Notes: generated by a model not told the origin, from the sequence alone. Shown: positions 1 through 6,656, counted from the stretch's first letter. The stretch: DNA of 6,701 nt from SIG565 sp045601525 (GCA_045601525.1 JAZRZR010000044.1:1-6701); one strand, 5' to 3'. Made by a program: numbers and translations.

Positions 1-972
1 CTTACGGAAAAGATTATAAAAATCAAGGATATCGAATATATCAGAGCGCTTTTCGGCAATTTTGATGAAAATATAAAAATAGTTGAAAAAAACTATGGCG
101 TTACGGTTACTTCCCACGGCGGTGAGGTGAAAATTAAGGGCGATGATGAGTCTTGCGTTAACGCATCCGAAACAGTAAACGGATTGCTTGTCCTAATTGA
201 AAAGGGCGAGACCATCACCGAACAAAATATTAACTATATTATGGGACTTGTTGATGACGGTGCTTCTGCTCAAATCAAAGACCTTCGTGACATGGAGTGT
301 ATTACCGTTACACGTTCGGGCAAACCTGTTAAACCAAAAACACTTGGTCAGCAAAAATATATTGATGCTATCCGTAAAAACACAATAACAATAGGTGTGG
401 GGCCTGCGGGCACAGGTAAAACATATCTTGCTGTTGCAATGGCGGTTACTGCTTACCGTTCTAAGCAGGTATCCCGCATTATTCTTACAAGACCCGCTGT
501 TGAAGCAGGGGAAAGCCTCGGTTTTTTGCCTGGTGACCTTCAACAAAAGGTTGACCCATATTTGCGTCCTTTATATGATGCACTCTTTGATATGCTTGGC
601 GGTGAACTTTTTCAAAAATGTCAGGAGCGCGGTGACATTGAGGTGGCTCCCTTGGCATATATGCGCGGTAGAACCTTGGATAATAGTTTTATAATTCTTG
701 ATGAAGCTCAAAACACAACAAGTGAACAAATGAAAATGTTTTTGACAAGACTTGGTGCAAATTCAAAAATTGTTGTTACGGGTGATGTTACTCAAATTGA
801 CCTGCCAACAGGTAAAAAATCCGGTCTTAAAGAGGTAGTATCAATTCTTAAAAATATTGAGGGTATTTCAATTTGCAAATTAACAGGCAAGGATGTTGTA
901 AGACACAAACTTGTTCAGGATATTATTAAGGCTTATGAGAAAAAAGCGGAAAGGAAAGTTAATAATGGGTAA
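1..972 (+). CDS. phoH: PhoH-like ATPase (YbeZ/PhoH family), 5' end cut by window edge
   Basis: Cytoplasmic P-loop NTPase of the PhoH/YbeZ family. Members work with YbeY in rRNA and ribosome maturation; the exact reaction is poorly defined. The reading frame is open to base 1 and the first 42 codons match the family N-terminus (for example ALFGNFDENIKIVEK), so the GTG at 127 is internal and the true start lies just left of the window. There are 323 residues here, close to the usual ~320, so only one or a few are missing. Counting from base 1, Walker A is GPAGTGKT at 134-141. The family hallmark RGRTLDNSFIILDEAQN spans about 222-238, with Walker B D234/E235. TRPAVEAGESLGFLPG, also typical of PhoH, lies between them. 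The gene ends inside the start of ybeY. Its promoter is outside the window. Family assignment is very sure; the physiological role is less so. Confidence 0.96.
   Translation, partial: LTEKIIKIKDIEYIRALFGNFDENIKIVEKNYGVTVTSHGGEVKIKGDDESCVNASETVNGLLVLIEKGETITEQNINYIMGLVDDGASAQIKDLRDMECITVTRSGKPVKPKTLGQQKYIDAIRKNTITIGVGPAGTGKTYLAVAMAVTAYRSKQVSRIILTRPAVEAGESLGFLPGDLQQKVDPYLRPLYDALFDMLGGELFQKCQERGDIEVAPLAYMRGRTLDNSFIILDEAQNTTSEQMKMFLTRLGANSKIVVTGDVTQIDLPTGKKSGLKEVVSILKNIEGISICKLTGKDVVRHKLVQDIIKAYEKKAERKVNNG
951..955 (+). promoter_or_regulatory. Ribosome binding site of ybeY, inside the end of phoH
   Basis: AAGGA lies 9 nt before the ATG at 965. It decides the ybeY start against the in-frame upstream ATG at 911, which would add 18 residues overlapping phoH and with no counterpart in the family. 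Because it sits in translated phoH sequence, initiation at ybeY is probably coupled to termination of phoH. Confidence 0.7.
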
Positions 973-1453
973 AATTAAGGTTGTAATTTCGGATAAGCAA
1001 AAGGGTATAAAATTACCTACGGGTACAAGGCTTTTAATTAGGAAAGCTTGTAACGCCACGCTTAGAATAGAGGGATTCATTGATGATGCAGAGATTTATG
1101 TAACAGTAGTTAATGATGCTCAAATTAAGGAAATGAATTCCGAGTTTAGAAAAATTGATAAAGCAACCGACGTTTTATCCTTTCCATTGGGTGAAAATGG
1201 CATATATGATATCAATCCCGAAAATGGTGCCAAAATGCTCGGCGATATTGTAATTTCAGTTGAGCATGCATATAAACAAGCCGATTTGTATGGTCATGGC
1301 ATAGAAAGAGAAATCGCATATCTAACAGTGCATTCACTTTTGCATCTTTTGGGTTATGACCATGTTGAAAATAATCTTGACCGCATAAAAATGAGGGATA
1401 AAGAGGAAGAAGTTATGGCTCTTTTAGGGCTATCAGTAGTAACAGTAGGATAG
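965..1453 (+). CDS. ybeY: Endoribonuclease YbeY, rRNA maturation factor
   Basis: Metal-dependent single-strand endoribonuclease family (UPF0054) needed for 16S rRNA 3'-end maturation and 70S quality control. The protein has 162 residues, within the normal 150-170. The zinc-site signature is complete: H123, H127 and H133 in HSLLHLLGYDH, matching HxxxHxxGYDH. The upstream family block is also present (FRKIDKATDVLSFP, residues 61-74), including the conserved R62, and LGDIVIS at 92-98. The start at 965 is chosen for its ribosome binding site and for its fit to the family N-terminus. It overlaps phoH by 8 nt, and PhoH/YbeZ is a known partner of YbeY. era starts 9 nt after its stop. In B. subtilis an HD-domain gene (yqfF) separates phoH from ybeY; it is absent here. 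Nothing appears damaged. Confidence 0.97.
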   Translation: MGKIKVVISDKQKGIKLPTGTRLLIRKACNATLRIEGFIDDAEIYVTVVNDAQIKEMNSEFRKIDKATDVLSFPLGENGIYDINPENGAKMLGDIVISVEHAYKQADLYGHGIEREIAYLTVHSLLHLLGYDHVENNLDRIKMRDKEEEVMALLGLSVVTVG

Positions 1454-1462
1454 GAGAAAAAC

Positions 1463-2383
1463 GTGAAAACAACAGCATTTATTGCAATTCTCGGAAGACC
1501 GAATGTGGGTAAATCTTCTTTTTTGAATGCAGCACTTGGGCAAAAGGTTTCAATTGTATCAGACAAGCCTCAAACCACACGCAGTCGTATAATGGGTGTT
1601 AAAACTATTGATGATTTGCAGTTGGTTTTTATCGACACCCCGGGATTTCATAAACCCCATAACACCTTAGGCGAAAATATGATAAAAGCCATTTCGGGCG
1701 GTATGACCGATGTAGATGGCGCTATTTTGATAGTCGAGGCAAAGCCAAAGTTCAATTTAGAAAAAACTGAATTACCCGCCGCCGAGATTGAAATTATTAA
1801 GGAACTTAAGAAGCGTAACCTTAAAACTATTCTTGGTATCAATAAAATTGATTTATTAGAGGATAAGGAAGAACTTTTCTCGGTTATAACAAAATATATG
1901 TCGGCTTATGATTTTGAGGCAGTTGTGCCTTTCTCCGCAAAGAACAAAGATGGGGTGGAATTAGTTATAGAGGAAGCCTCCAAATTTCAAAGAGAGTCTA
2001 TGCACTATTTCCCCGAAGATGAAATAACTGACCAGGCTGATAGTGTTATGGTAGGAGAAATTATTCGTGAAAAGCTATTGAGAAAACTGAGTAATGAGGT
2101 TCCTCACGGCATAGCGGTGGATTTGGAACGCTTTTTTGAGCGAGATACTACAGATGGACAACCTCTGCTTTGCGTCGAAGCATCTATTTATTGTGAAAAA
2201 GAGTCCCACAAGGGCATTATCATTGGCAAACAGGGAAAAATGCTTAAACAAATCGGCATAGATGCAAGGCGCGATATTGAAAAGTTTTTTGGAATTAAAA
2301 CCGACTTGAAACTTTGGGTAAAGGTAAAAGAAGATTGGCGTAATCGACAATCAATTATTCATAGCCTCGGTCTTGACCGCTAA
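1463..2383 (+). CDS. era: GTPase Era, 30S ribosome assembly factor
   Basis: Essential GTPase that binds the 3' end of 16S rRNA and helps assemble the 30S subunit. It has 306 residues, normal for Era. All G motifs are visible: G1 GRPNVGKS (11-18), G2 around QTTRSR (37-42), G3 DTPG (58-61), G4 NKID (127-130) and G5 SAK (158-160). The C-terminal KH RNA-binding domain covers roughly 195-290, with its GxxG loop as GKQG (255-258). The protein ends with the usual Era tail after KVKEDWRNR. The start is GTG at 1463. Its binding site TAGGAG (1451-1456) overlaps the ybeY stop codon with a 6-nt spacer, which ties its translation to ybeY. dgkA and cdd, found between ybeY and era in B. subtilis, are missing. 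A 58-nt gap separates it from yqzL. Confidence 0.98.
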   Translation: MKTTAFIAILGRPNVGKSSFLNAALGQKVSIVSDKPQTTRSRIMGVKTIDDLQLVFIDTPGFHKPHNTLGENMIKAISGGMTDVDGAILIVEAKPKFNLEKTELPAAEIEIIKELKKRNLKTILGINKIDLLEDKEELFSVITKYMSAYDFEAVVPFSAKNKDGVELVIEEASKFQRESMHYFPEDEITDQADSVMVGEIIREKLLRKLSNEVPHGIAVDLERFFERDTTDGQPLLCVEASIYCEKESHKGIIIGKQGKMLKQIGIDARRDIEKFFGIKTDLKLWVKVKEDWRNRQSIIHSLGLDR

Positions 2384-2413
2384 TTATTTCCATAAATTAA
2401 AATGAAACAAAGG

Positions 2414-2446
2414 GGCAAATTAACCTTACGGGGTGATTAACTTGCC
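2414..2446 (+). promoter_or_regulatory. Imperfect hairpin enclosing the yqzL ribosome binding site and start
   Basis: GGCAA (2414-2418) can pair with TTGCC (2442-2446). TTAA (2420-2423) pairs with TTAA (2437-2440) across an A/C mismatch, and a further C-G pair follows past a second mismatch. The purine-rich ribosome binding site lies in the loop and upper stem, and the TTG start codon is in the stem. If it forms in the mRNA it could limit yqzL initiation. The stem is AT-rich with mismatches and may be chance. It is not a terminator, because no T run follows it. Confidence 0.3.
2430..2436 (+). promoter_or_regulatory. Ribosome binding site of yqzL, supports the TTG start
   Basis: GGGGTGA, matching the anti-Shine-Dalgarno sequence well (one base from GAGGTGA), stands 5 nt before TTG at 2442. 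No ATG or GTG lies nearby in the yqzL frame, so this site is the main reason to accept a TTG start. Confidence 0.7.
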
Positions 2447-2585
2447 AATCGAAGATTTATGGAAGAACTTTATTAACAGCGGTAAGATTGAATATTATAT
2501 AGAATATAAATCGTTACAAAAAAAGGAAGAAAAAAATGCAACTGACGACCGACGCGTTGGTGATACGAACAATGGATGTAGGTGA
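2442..2585 (+). CDS. yqzL: YqzL-family small protein, overlapping the start of recO
   Basis: A 47-residue protein read from TTG. It fits the YqzL family in position (between era and recO, as in B. subtilis) and in pattern: an early tryptophan followed by phenylalanine, Ser-Gly, and a tyrosine-rich stretch. The visible residues are W7, F10, S13-G14, then IEYYIEYK at 16-23. The function of YqzL is unknown. The N-terminal ~23 residues carry the family likeness. The rest is charged (KKEEK, then DDRR) and from about residue 32 is encoded by the first 50 nt of recO in another frame, so that tail is probably unconstrained. There is no signal peptide, membrane segment or cysteine pair. The strong ribosome binding site 5 nt upstream argues for translation. 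Chance is the alternative, but the conserved location and pattern make it unlikely. Confidence 0.8.
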   Translation: MPIEDLWKNFINSGKIEYYIEYKSLQKKEEKNATDDRRVGDTNNGCR

Positions 2586-3273
2586 GAGTGACCGCCTCCT
2601 TACCTTGCTCACCAAGGATTATGGGGTTATTAAGGCTTTTGCTTCATCGGCTAAAAAGATAAAAAGTAAATACTATAGCGCAACCTCGTTTTTGTGTTAT
2701 TCCCACTTTTCACTTGAGGAGGTAAAGGATAGTTATAGGGTAAGGGATGCTGTTCTTAATCGTTGCCTTTTCAAACTTGGTTGCGATGTTGAAACTATCT
2801 CTTTGCAGCAATATTTTTGTGAAGTTATGGCTTATTTTTCACCTCTTGAAAATGAATCGGAGATTTTTTTGAGGCTTTTGCTAAATGCTTGCCACCTGTT
2901 AAACGAGAACAAACTTTCACCAAGTATAATCAAGGCGGTTTTTGAGCTTAAGGTACTTTCATTTGCGGGTTTTATGCCAGACCTTACTGTTTGTAATTCT
3001 TGCGGTAGCGAGAATGATATATATTTTTTCAATTATAATGAGGGCGTAGTCTTTTGTGAGGAATGCGCTTTTGATAGGGTAAATGGTGTTGTTTTAGATA
3101 AGACTGTATTAAGCGCTATGAGGCATATTATTAATTCAGATTTTGAAAGAATATTTAGTTTTTCTATTCCGCTTGAAAGCGCAAAAAGACTTTCTAAAAT
3201 CACCGAAAGATATTTAATTACCCAAACCGAACACAATTTTAAGGCACTTGATTTTTATAATGAAATAGTTTAG
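2536..3273 (+). CDS. recO: DNA repair protein RecO
   Basis: Recombination mediator of the RecFOR pathway. It binds single-stranded DNA and SSB, anneals strands and helps RecR load RecA at gaps. It has 245 residues, typical for RecO. The N-terminal OB fold occupies about 1-80, including DALVIRTMDVGESDRLLTLL. An alpha-helical domain follows, with the motif FAGFMPDL (143-150) just before the zinc finger. The finger is intact: C153, C156, C174 and C177, in the form CxxC-17-CxxC, as in many Gram-positive RecO proteins. The start is ATG 2536, with GGAAG 6 nt upstream (2525-2529). Both lie inside the yqzL coding region, so the two genes are probably translationally linked. mutS2 follows after 9 nt. 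Confidence 0.96.
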   Translation: MQLTTDALVIRTMDVGESDRLLTLLTKDYGVIKAFASSAKKIKSKYYSATSFLCYSHFSLEEVKDSYRVRDAVLNRCLFKLGCDVETISLQQYFCEVMAYFSPLENESEIFLRLLLNACHLLNENKLSPSIIKAVFELKVLSFAGFMPDLTVCNSCGSENDIYFFNYNEGVVFCEECAFDRVNGVVLDKTVLSAMRHIINSDFERIFSFSIPLESAKRLSKITERYLITQTEHNFKALDFYNEIV

Positions 3274-3282
3274 GGGAATAAG

Positions 3283-5667
3283 ATGGCTTACAATATACAT
3301 AGATATTCAAATACTCTTGAACTTAATAAAGTCTTAAACCTACTGTCATTAGAGGCGGCATTGGCCGATGCTGCTGTTTTGGCTCAAAATTTGCCGATTT
3401 TAACCGAAGAAAATGAAATTAAAAAGGCGTTAGAGCAAACCTTTTCGGCGTATAGATTGCTTGCAAAATCCACCTCGCCATCTTTTGGCCATGCCGTTAA
3501 TAATAAAAAGGCACTTGAAAGGGCAGTTGTAGGGGCAGCACTTAATAAAAAAGAATTACTTGATATTGGCGAAACCTTGCGCTCAATTGAGTCGTTAAAG
3601 GGTTGGCGCAATAATGTCGATAGCAATTCACATACTGAAATCGATAACCTTTTTGATGCTTTAATTCCTAATAAATATTTTAAGGAAAAGATTTTTTATT
3701 CAATAAAAAACGAGGAAGAATTAAACGATGATGCTTCTCCTGAACTCAAAAACATAAGAAGAAAAATACTTTCTTCTTCGGCAAATATTCGAGAACGCCT
3801 TGAGAAGATAATAAGAGGAAAAGAAAGTTCAAAATATTTGCAAGAAGCCCTCATTACTCAGCGTGATGGTAGATTTGTTGTTCCCGTTAAAAGTGAATAC
3901 AGGTCGGAATTTTCGGGAATTGTGCACGATACCTCATCATCGGGGGCCACTTTGTTTATCGAGCCAATGGTTGTTGTTGAAATCAATAACGATTTAAGGC
4001 TTTTAAGGGCAAAGGAACGCGATGAAGAAGAAAGAATATTAAAGGAATTGTCAATGGAGGCGGCTTCTTTTGCCGCAACGATTCTTTCTTCGTACGAGGC
4101 TCTTGTTGAGTTAAGTCTTATATTTGCAAAGGCAAATTTGGCCTATAAACTAAAGGCGAGCGTTCCCACAATAAATACGGATGGCCGAATAGTTCTTAAA
4201 AATGCAAGACATCCACTTATCGATAAAGAAAAGGTGGTGCCGATATCCCTCACTTTAGGAGATAATTTTAGTACCCTTGTAATTACAGGCCCAAACACAG
4301 GCGGTAAAACGGTAACACTTAAAACCATAGGACTTCTCACCTTGATGACTATGTGCGGCCTTATGATACCTTGCGATGATTCAAGTGAAATTGCGGTGTT
4401 CGATAATATACTTGTTGATATTGGCGATGAGCAAAGTATTGAGCAGTCCCTTTCAACATTTTCATCTCACATGGTAAATGTTATCGGTATAATTGAAAAC
4501 GCCACCCCATTTAGTCTTGTTTTGTTGGATGAGCTTGGCGCAGGTACTGACCCGATTGAAGGCGCAGCACTTGCTAAATCAATTTTGATACGTCTTGCCC
4601 AAAAGGGAGCAAGAATAGCCGCAACAACACATTATGCCGAACTTAAAAGCTATGCTTTGGATACGGTAGGTGTGGAGAATGCAAGTTGCGAGTTTGATGT
4701 TCAAACCTTGCGCCCAACCTATAAACTTGTTCTTGGTATGCCCGGTAGGTCAAATGCTTTTGCAATAAGTGAAAGACTTGGAATGGATAGGGCAGTTATT
4801 GAAAATGCCAAGAGCTATATTTCCGAGGAAAACTTGCGCTTTGAGAATATTTTAGCCTCTCTTGAAAAGGAGCGTCAGGCGGCTGAAAAATCGCGTGTTG
4901 AAGCCGATGAAATTAAAAAGGAACTTGTTGCTCTTCGGGAAAAGACAAAGAGGGCTGCTATAGATACCCAAAAAGAACAAGATAAAATTATTGAAAAGGC
5001 AAGACAAAACGCTCAAAATATTGTGGAGAGCGCAAGGTATAAATCTGACCGCTTAATAAATGAACTTTATGATATTAAAAAAGCTGCCGAAAAGGAAAAT
5101 GCAGCTGCATCATATCAAAACGCAACAAGAATTGCTAAGCGTTCTATTGATGAACTGCAAGATATCAGTAATCCCATTAACGAAGTGGTACTCGATTATG
5201 TGCTGCCAAGGGAACTTGTTAAGGGCGATTTGGTTAAACTTATTGATTTAGGTAAGGATGGCGAAGTTGTAGAGGTTAAGGACGGAAAGGTTTTGGTAAC
5301 TTCGGGTAATCTTAAACTTTGGACAAGGGAAGACAACCTAATGCTTCTCGAGAATAAAAAGAAGCCCAAACCTCAAAAGTCTAAGGTTACGGGCATTTCT
5401 TCAGGGCTTGAACGAACTGCATCTCTTGAAATTGATATGCGGGGTATGGCAAGCGATGAGGGGATTATCGAACTTGATAGATTTATCAATAATGCTATTA
5501 TGACCGGTATTGGTTCAATTACCATAATTCACGGTAAGGGAACAGGAATCTTAAGAGCGGCCGTGCATAAATTTTTAAGAAATCACAAGTTTATTAAAAG
5601 TTTTAGATTAGGTACCTTTGGTGAGGGAGAAAGCGGTGTGACAATCGCTGAAATTAAAAGAGATTAA
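3283..5667 (+). CDS. mutS2: MutS2 ATPase with C-terminal Smr domain
   Basis: MutS-related ATPase that lacks the mismatch-recognition domains. In different species it is reported to suppress recombination, promote repair, or split collided ribosomes (B. subtilis). It has 794 residues, full length for the family. The clamp and core region contains HDTSSSGATLFIEP (215-228). ATPase features are Walker A GPNTGGKT (336-343), the MutS dimer loop DIGDEQSIEQSLSTFSSHM (379-397), Walker B with D416-E417 before LGAGTDP, and the H450 switch in TTHYAELK. A long charged helix, likely coiled coil, runs about 500-635. A KOW-like beta segment follows at about 645-690. The Smr nuclease-like domain covers about 712-794, with IDMRG (D718, R720) and HGKGTG (750-755). 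IDMRG replaces the more usual DLRG, but the Asp and Arg are kept. The ribosome binding site AGGGG overlaps the recO stop. It is the last gene before a terminator. Confidence 0.97.
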   Translation: MAYNIHRYSNTLELNKVLNLLSLEAALADAAVLAQNLPILTEENEIKKALEQTFSAYRLLAKSTSPSFGHAVNNKKALERAVVGAALNKKELLDIGETLRSIESLKGWRNNVDSNSHTEIDNLFDALIPNKYFKEKIFYSIKNEEELNDDASPELKNIRRKILSSSANIRERLEKIIRGKESSKYLQEALITQRDGRFVVPVKSEYRSEFSGIVHDTSSSGATLFIEPMVVVEINNDLRLLRAKERDEEERILKELSMEAASFAATILSSYEALVELSLIFAKANLAYKLKASVPTINTDGRIVLKNARHPLIDKEKVVPISLTLGDNFSTLVITGPNTGGKTVTLKTIGLLTLMTMCGLMIPCDDSSEIAVFDNILVDIGDEQSIEQSLSTFSSHMVNVIGIIENATPFSLVLLDELGAGTDPIEGAALAKSILIRLAQKGARIAATTHYAELKSYALDTVGVENASCEFDVQTLRPTYKLVLGMPGRSNAFAISERLGMDRAVIENAKSYISEENLRFENILASLEKERQAAEKSRVEADEIKKELVALREKTKRAAIDTQKEQDKIIEKARQNAQNIVESARYKSDRLINELYDIKKAAEKENAAASYQNATRIAKRSIDELQDISNPINEVVLDYVLPRELVKGDLVKLIDLGKDGEVVEVKDGKVLVTSGNLKLWTREDNLMLLENKKKPKPQKSKVTGISSGLERTASLEIDMRGMASDEGIIELDRFINNAIMTGIGSITIIHGKGTGILRAAVHKFLRNHKFIKSFRLGTFGEGESGVTIAEIKRD

Positions 5668-5698
5668 AAAAAGATTGGGTTTTAACCCAATCTTTTTT
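5666..5698. terminator. Bidirectional intrinsic terminator between mutS2 and the reductase gene
   Basis: A near-perfect inverted repeat, with AGATTGGGTT (5672-5681) against AACCCAATCT (5684-5693). It is followed by six T on the + strand and, read on the - strand, by a run of seven T (the A run 5666-5672). It begins at the mutS2 stop codon and ends 5 nt before the stop of the convergent gene, so it can end transcription from both sides. The GC part of the stem is short (GGG/CCC plus flanking pairs), but the shape and placement are classic. Confidence 0.92.
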
Positions 5699-5703
5699 GT
5701 TTG

Positions 5704-6444
5704 CTATATTGAAAGTCCGCCATCAATTGCAAGGGTTTGACCTGTTATGTATGCGGCATCATCGCTCGCTAAATATAAAACGGCATTTGCAATCTCAGAT
5801 GTACTGCCTGTTCGTGAGATGGGGAGACTATCGGTAAACTCTTTCTTTTCTTCTTCGGAAAGATGAGCGTTCATTTTTGTATCTATCATACCGGGAGCGA
5901 TTGAGTTTACAGTAATACCACTGGGGCCAACCTCTTTTGCGAGTGCCTTTGTAAGTCCGATTACAGCAGCCTTTGTTGCGGAATAAACAACCTCACAGGA
6001 AGCACCCGAAACACCCCATGAAGAAGAAATATTGATGATTCTACCTGACTTATTCTCAATCATATTGCCTAGTACTGCCTGACAACAGTTGATAACACCC
6101 TTAAGATTTACATCTATTAAATTATCAACATCATATTCAGAGATTTCGGTCAAAAGACCTTGATGGGCAATACCTGCGTTGTTAACGAGAATATCAACAC
6201 TGCCAAAGCGATAAATGGCTTCTTTTACCATAAGTTCAACATCGAGTTTGTTGGCAACGTTTGCCTTGTGAGCAATTACCGAATAACCGTTTGCTGCTAA
6301 CGACTGTTGCAAGAGTAGGGCAGATTCGCCTGATGAGTTGTAGTTAATAATAACATTGTATCCTTTTTCGGCGAAGGACATTGCAATATCCGCACCAATT
6401 CCTTTTGCCGCGCCGGTGACAATAACCGTTTTTTTGTTTTCCAT
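5704..6444 (-). CDS. ymfI: Short-chain reductase, probable elongation factor P 5-aminopentanone reductase (YmfI)
   Basis: NAD(P)-dependent classical SDR of 246 residues. Seen directly: nucleotide-binding TGAAKGIG (10-17), NNAG (88-91), N113 in the active-site helix, catalytic S141, Y154 and K158 (YxxxK), then PG (184-185) and a C-terminal ITGQTLAIDGG. The fold and motifs also fit FabG (3-oxoacyl-ACP reductase). I favour YmfI because the segment before the catalytic Tyr reads SWGVSGASCEVVYSATK (142-158); from family knowledge, the WG..GASCEV block is typical of YmfI-like proteins in Firmicutes. YmfI reduces the 5-aminopentanone group on an EF-P lysine to 5-aminopentanol, which activates EF-P. 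There is no fatty-acid gene nearby to favour FabG, but no EF-P gene either. The start at 6444 is set by GGGGG 7 nt upstream. An in-frame ATG at 6513 is rejected because it overlaps the promoter. SDR class is near certain; the YmfI role is moderately sure. Confidence 0.75.
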   Translation of the reverse strand: MENKKTVIVTGAAKGIGADIAMSFAEKGYNVIINYNSSGESALLLQQSLAANGYSVIAHKANVANKLDVELMVKEAIYRFGSVDILVNNAGIAHQGLLTEISEYDVDNLIDVNLKGVINCCQAVLGNMIENKSGRIINISSSWGVSGASCEVVYSATKAAVIGLTKALAKEVGPSGITVNSIAPGMIDTKMNAHLSEEEKKEFTDSLPISRTGSTSEIANAVLYLASDDAAYITGQTLAIDGGLSI

Positions 6445-6451
6445 TATTGAA

Positions 6452-6456
6452 CCCCC
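6452..6456 (-). promoter_or_regulatory. Ribosome binding site of the reductase gene
   Basis: Read on the - strand, GGGGG lies 7 nt before the ATG at 6444. It fixes the start 23 codons inside the longest open frame; the extra N-terminal residues would be encoded by promoter and leader DNA. Confidence 0.75.
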
Positions 6457-6484
6457 AAAAATATATTTGTAATATTTTACATAA

Positions 6485-6513
6485 ATTATAACACAACAAT
6501 AAAATAAAATCAA
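6485..6513 (-). promoter_or_regulatory. Sigma-A type promoter of the reductase gene (extended -10)
   Basis: On the - strand, TTGATT (6513-6508) and a perfect TATAAT (6490-6485) are separated by exactly 17 bp. TG one base before the -10 (6493-6492) gives an extended -10 element. Transcription would start near 6478, leaving a ~34-nt leader with no obvious structure. Upstream DNA (about 6514-6535) is almost pure A/T and includes the palindrome ATAAAATTTTAT (6522-6533), which could act as an UP element. AT-rich DNA gives chance -10 matches, but spacing, TG and gene placement agree. Confidence 0.75.
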
Positions 6514-6578
6514 TTTTTTATATAAAATTTTATCTATAATTTGTTATTGAAGTTTCGGAGAAAAACTATATGTTGTGT

Positions 6579-6603
6579 AGTTTACATAATCAGTTGACAT
6601 AAT
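6579..6603 (+). repeat. Tandem direct repeat AGTTTACATAAT / AGTTGACATAAT
   Basis: Two 12-bp copies (6579-6590 and 6592-6603) differ at one base and are set with a 13-bp period. They lie 25 nt upstream of the -35 of the rightward promoter, in the intergenic region between two divergent transcripts. The placement suits an activator or repressor site read once per turn or so of the helix. The second copy contains TTGACA but no -10 at a fitting distance, so it is not obviously a promoter. Confidence 0.5.
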
Positions 6604-6627
6604 ACAAAAAGGTTACAAAATTTTTAT

Positions 6628-6656
6628 TTGACATGAATTTCATAATAGTGTATAAC
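6628..6656 (+). promoter_or_regulatory. Strong rightward sigma-A type promoter for a gene beyond the window
   Basis: A perfect -35 TTGACA (6628-6633), a 17-bp spacer and a -10 TATAAC (6651-6656, one base from consensus). The predicted start is near 6663. It reads off the right edge; its gene is not in the window and I cannot name it. The spacer itself contains a small dyad, ATGAA-T-TTCAT (6633-6643). Confidence 0.72.

Noticed and set aside
193..546. Opposite-strand open frame inside phoH, and similar shadow frames in era, recO and mutS2
   Set aside because: They lie wholly within confidently identified genes, have no recognisable domains and no ribosome binding sites of note.
911..964. ATG at 911 as an earlier start for ybeY
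   Set aside because: It adds 18 residues read from phoH in another frame, unlike any YbeY N-terminus. ATG 965 has a good ribosome binding site and gives the normal length.
127..972. GTG at 127 as the start of phoH
   Set aside because: The same frame is open to base 1 and encodes a typical PhoH N-terminus, so the gene extends off the left edge and 127 is internal.
6445..6513. N-terminal extension of the reductase from ATG at 6513
   Set aside because: The extra residues are encoded by DNA holding the promoter, leader and ribosome binding site. The start at 6444 gives the standard SDR N-terminus.
6570..6602. Ten-codon open frame (ATG to TAA) with GGAG upstream, as a leader peptide
   Set aside because: No convincing promoter precedes it: the TATAAT at 6535-6540 lacks a -35 at the right distance. 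Frames this short arise easily by chance, and it runs across the direct repeat.
6594..6622. TTGACA at 6594-6599 as the -35 of a second rightward promoter
   Set aside because: At spacings of 16-18 bp the possible -10 hexamers are poor (CAAAAT, AAAATT, AAATTT), and the element is better explained as part of the tandem repeat.
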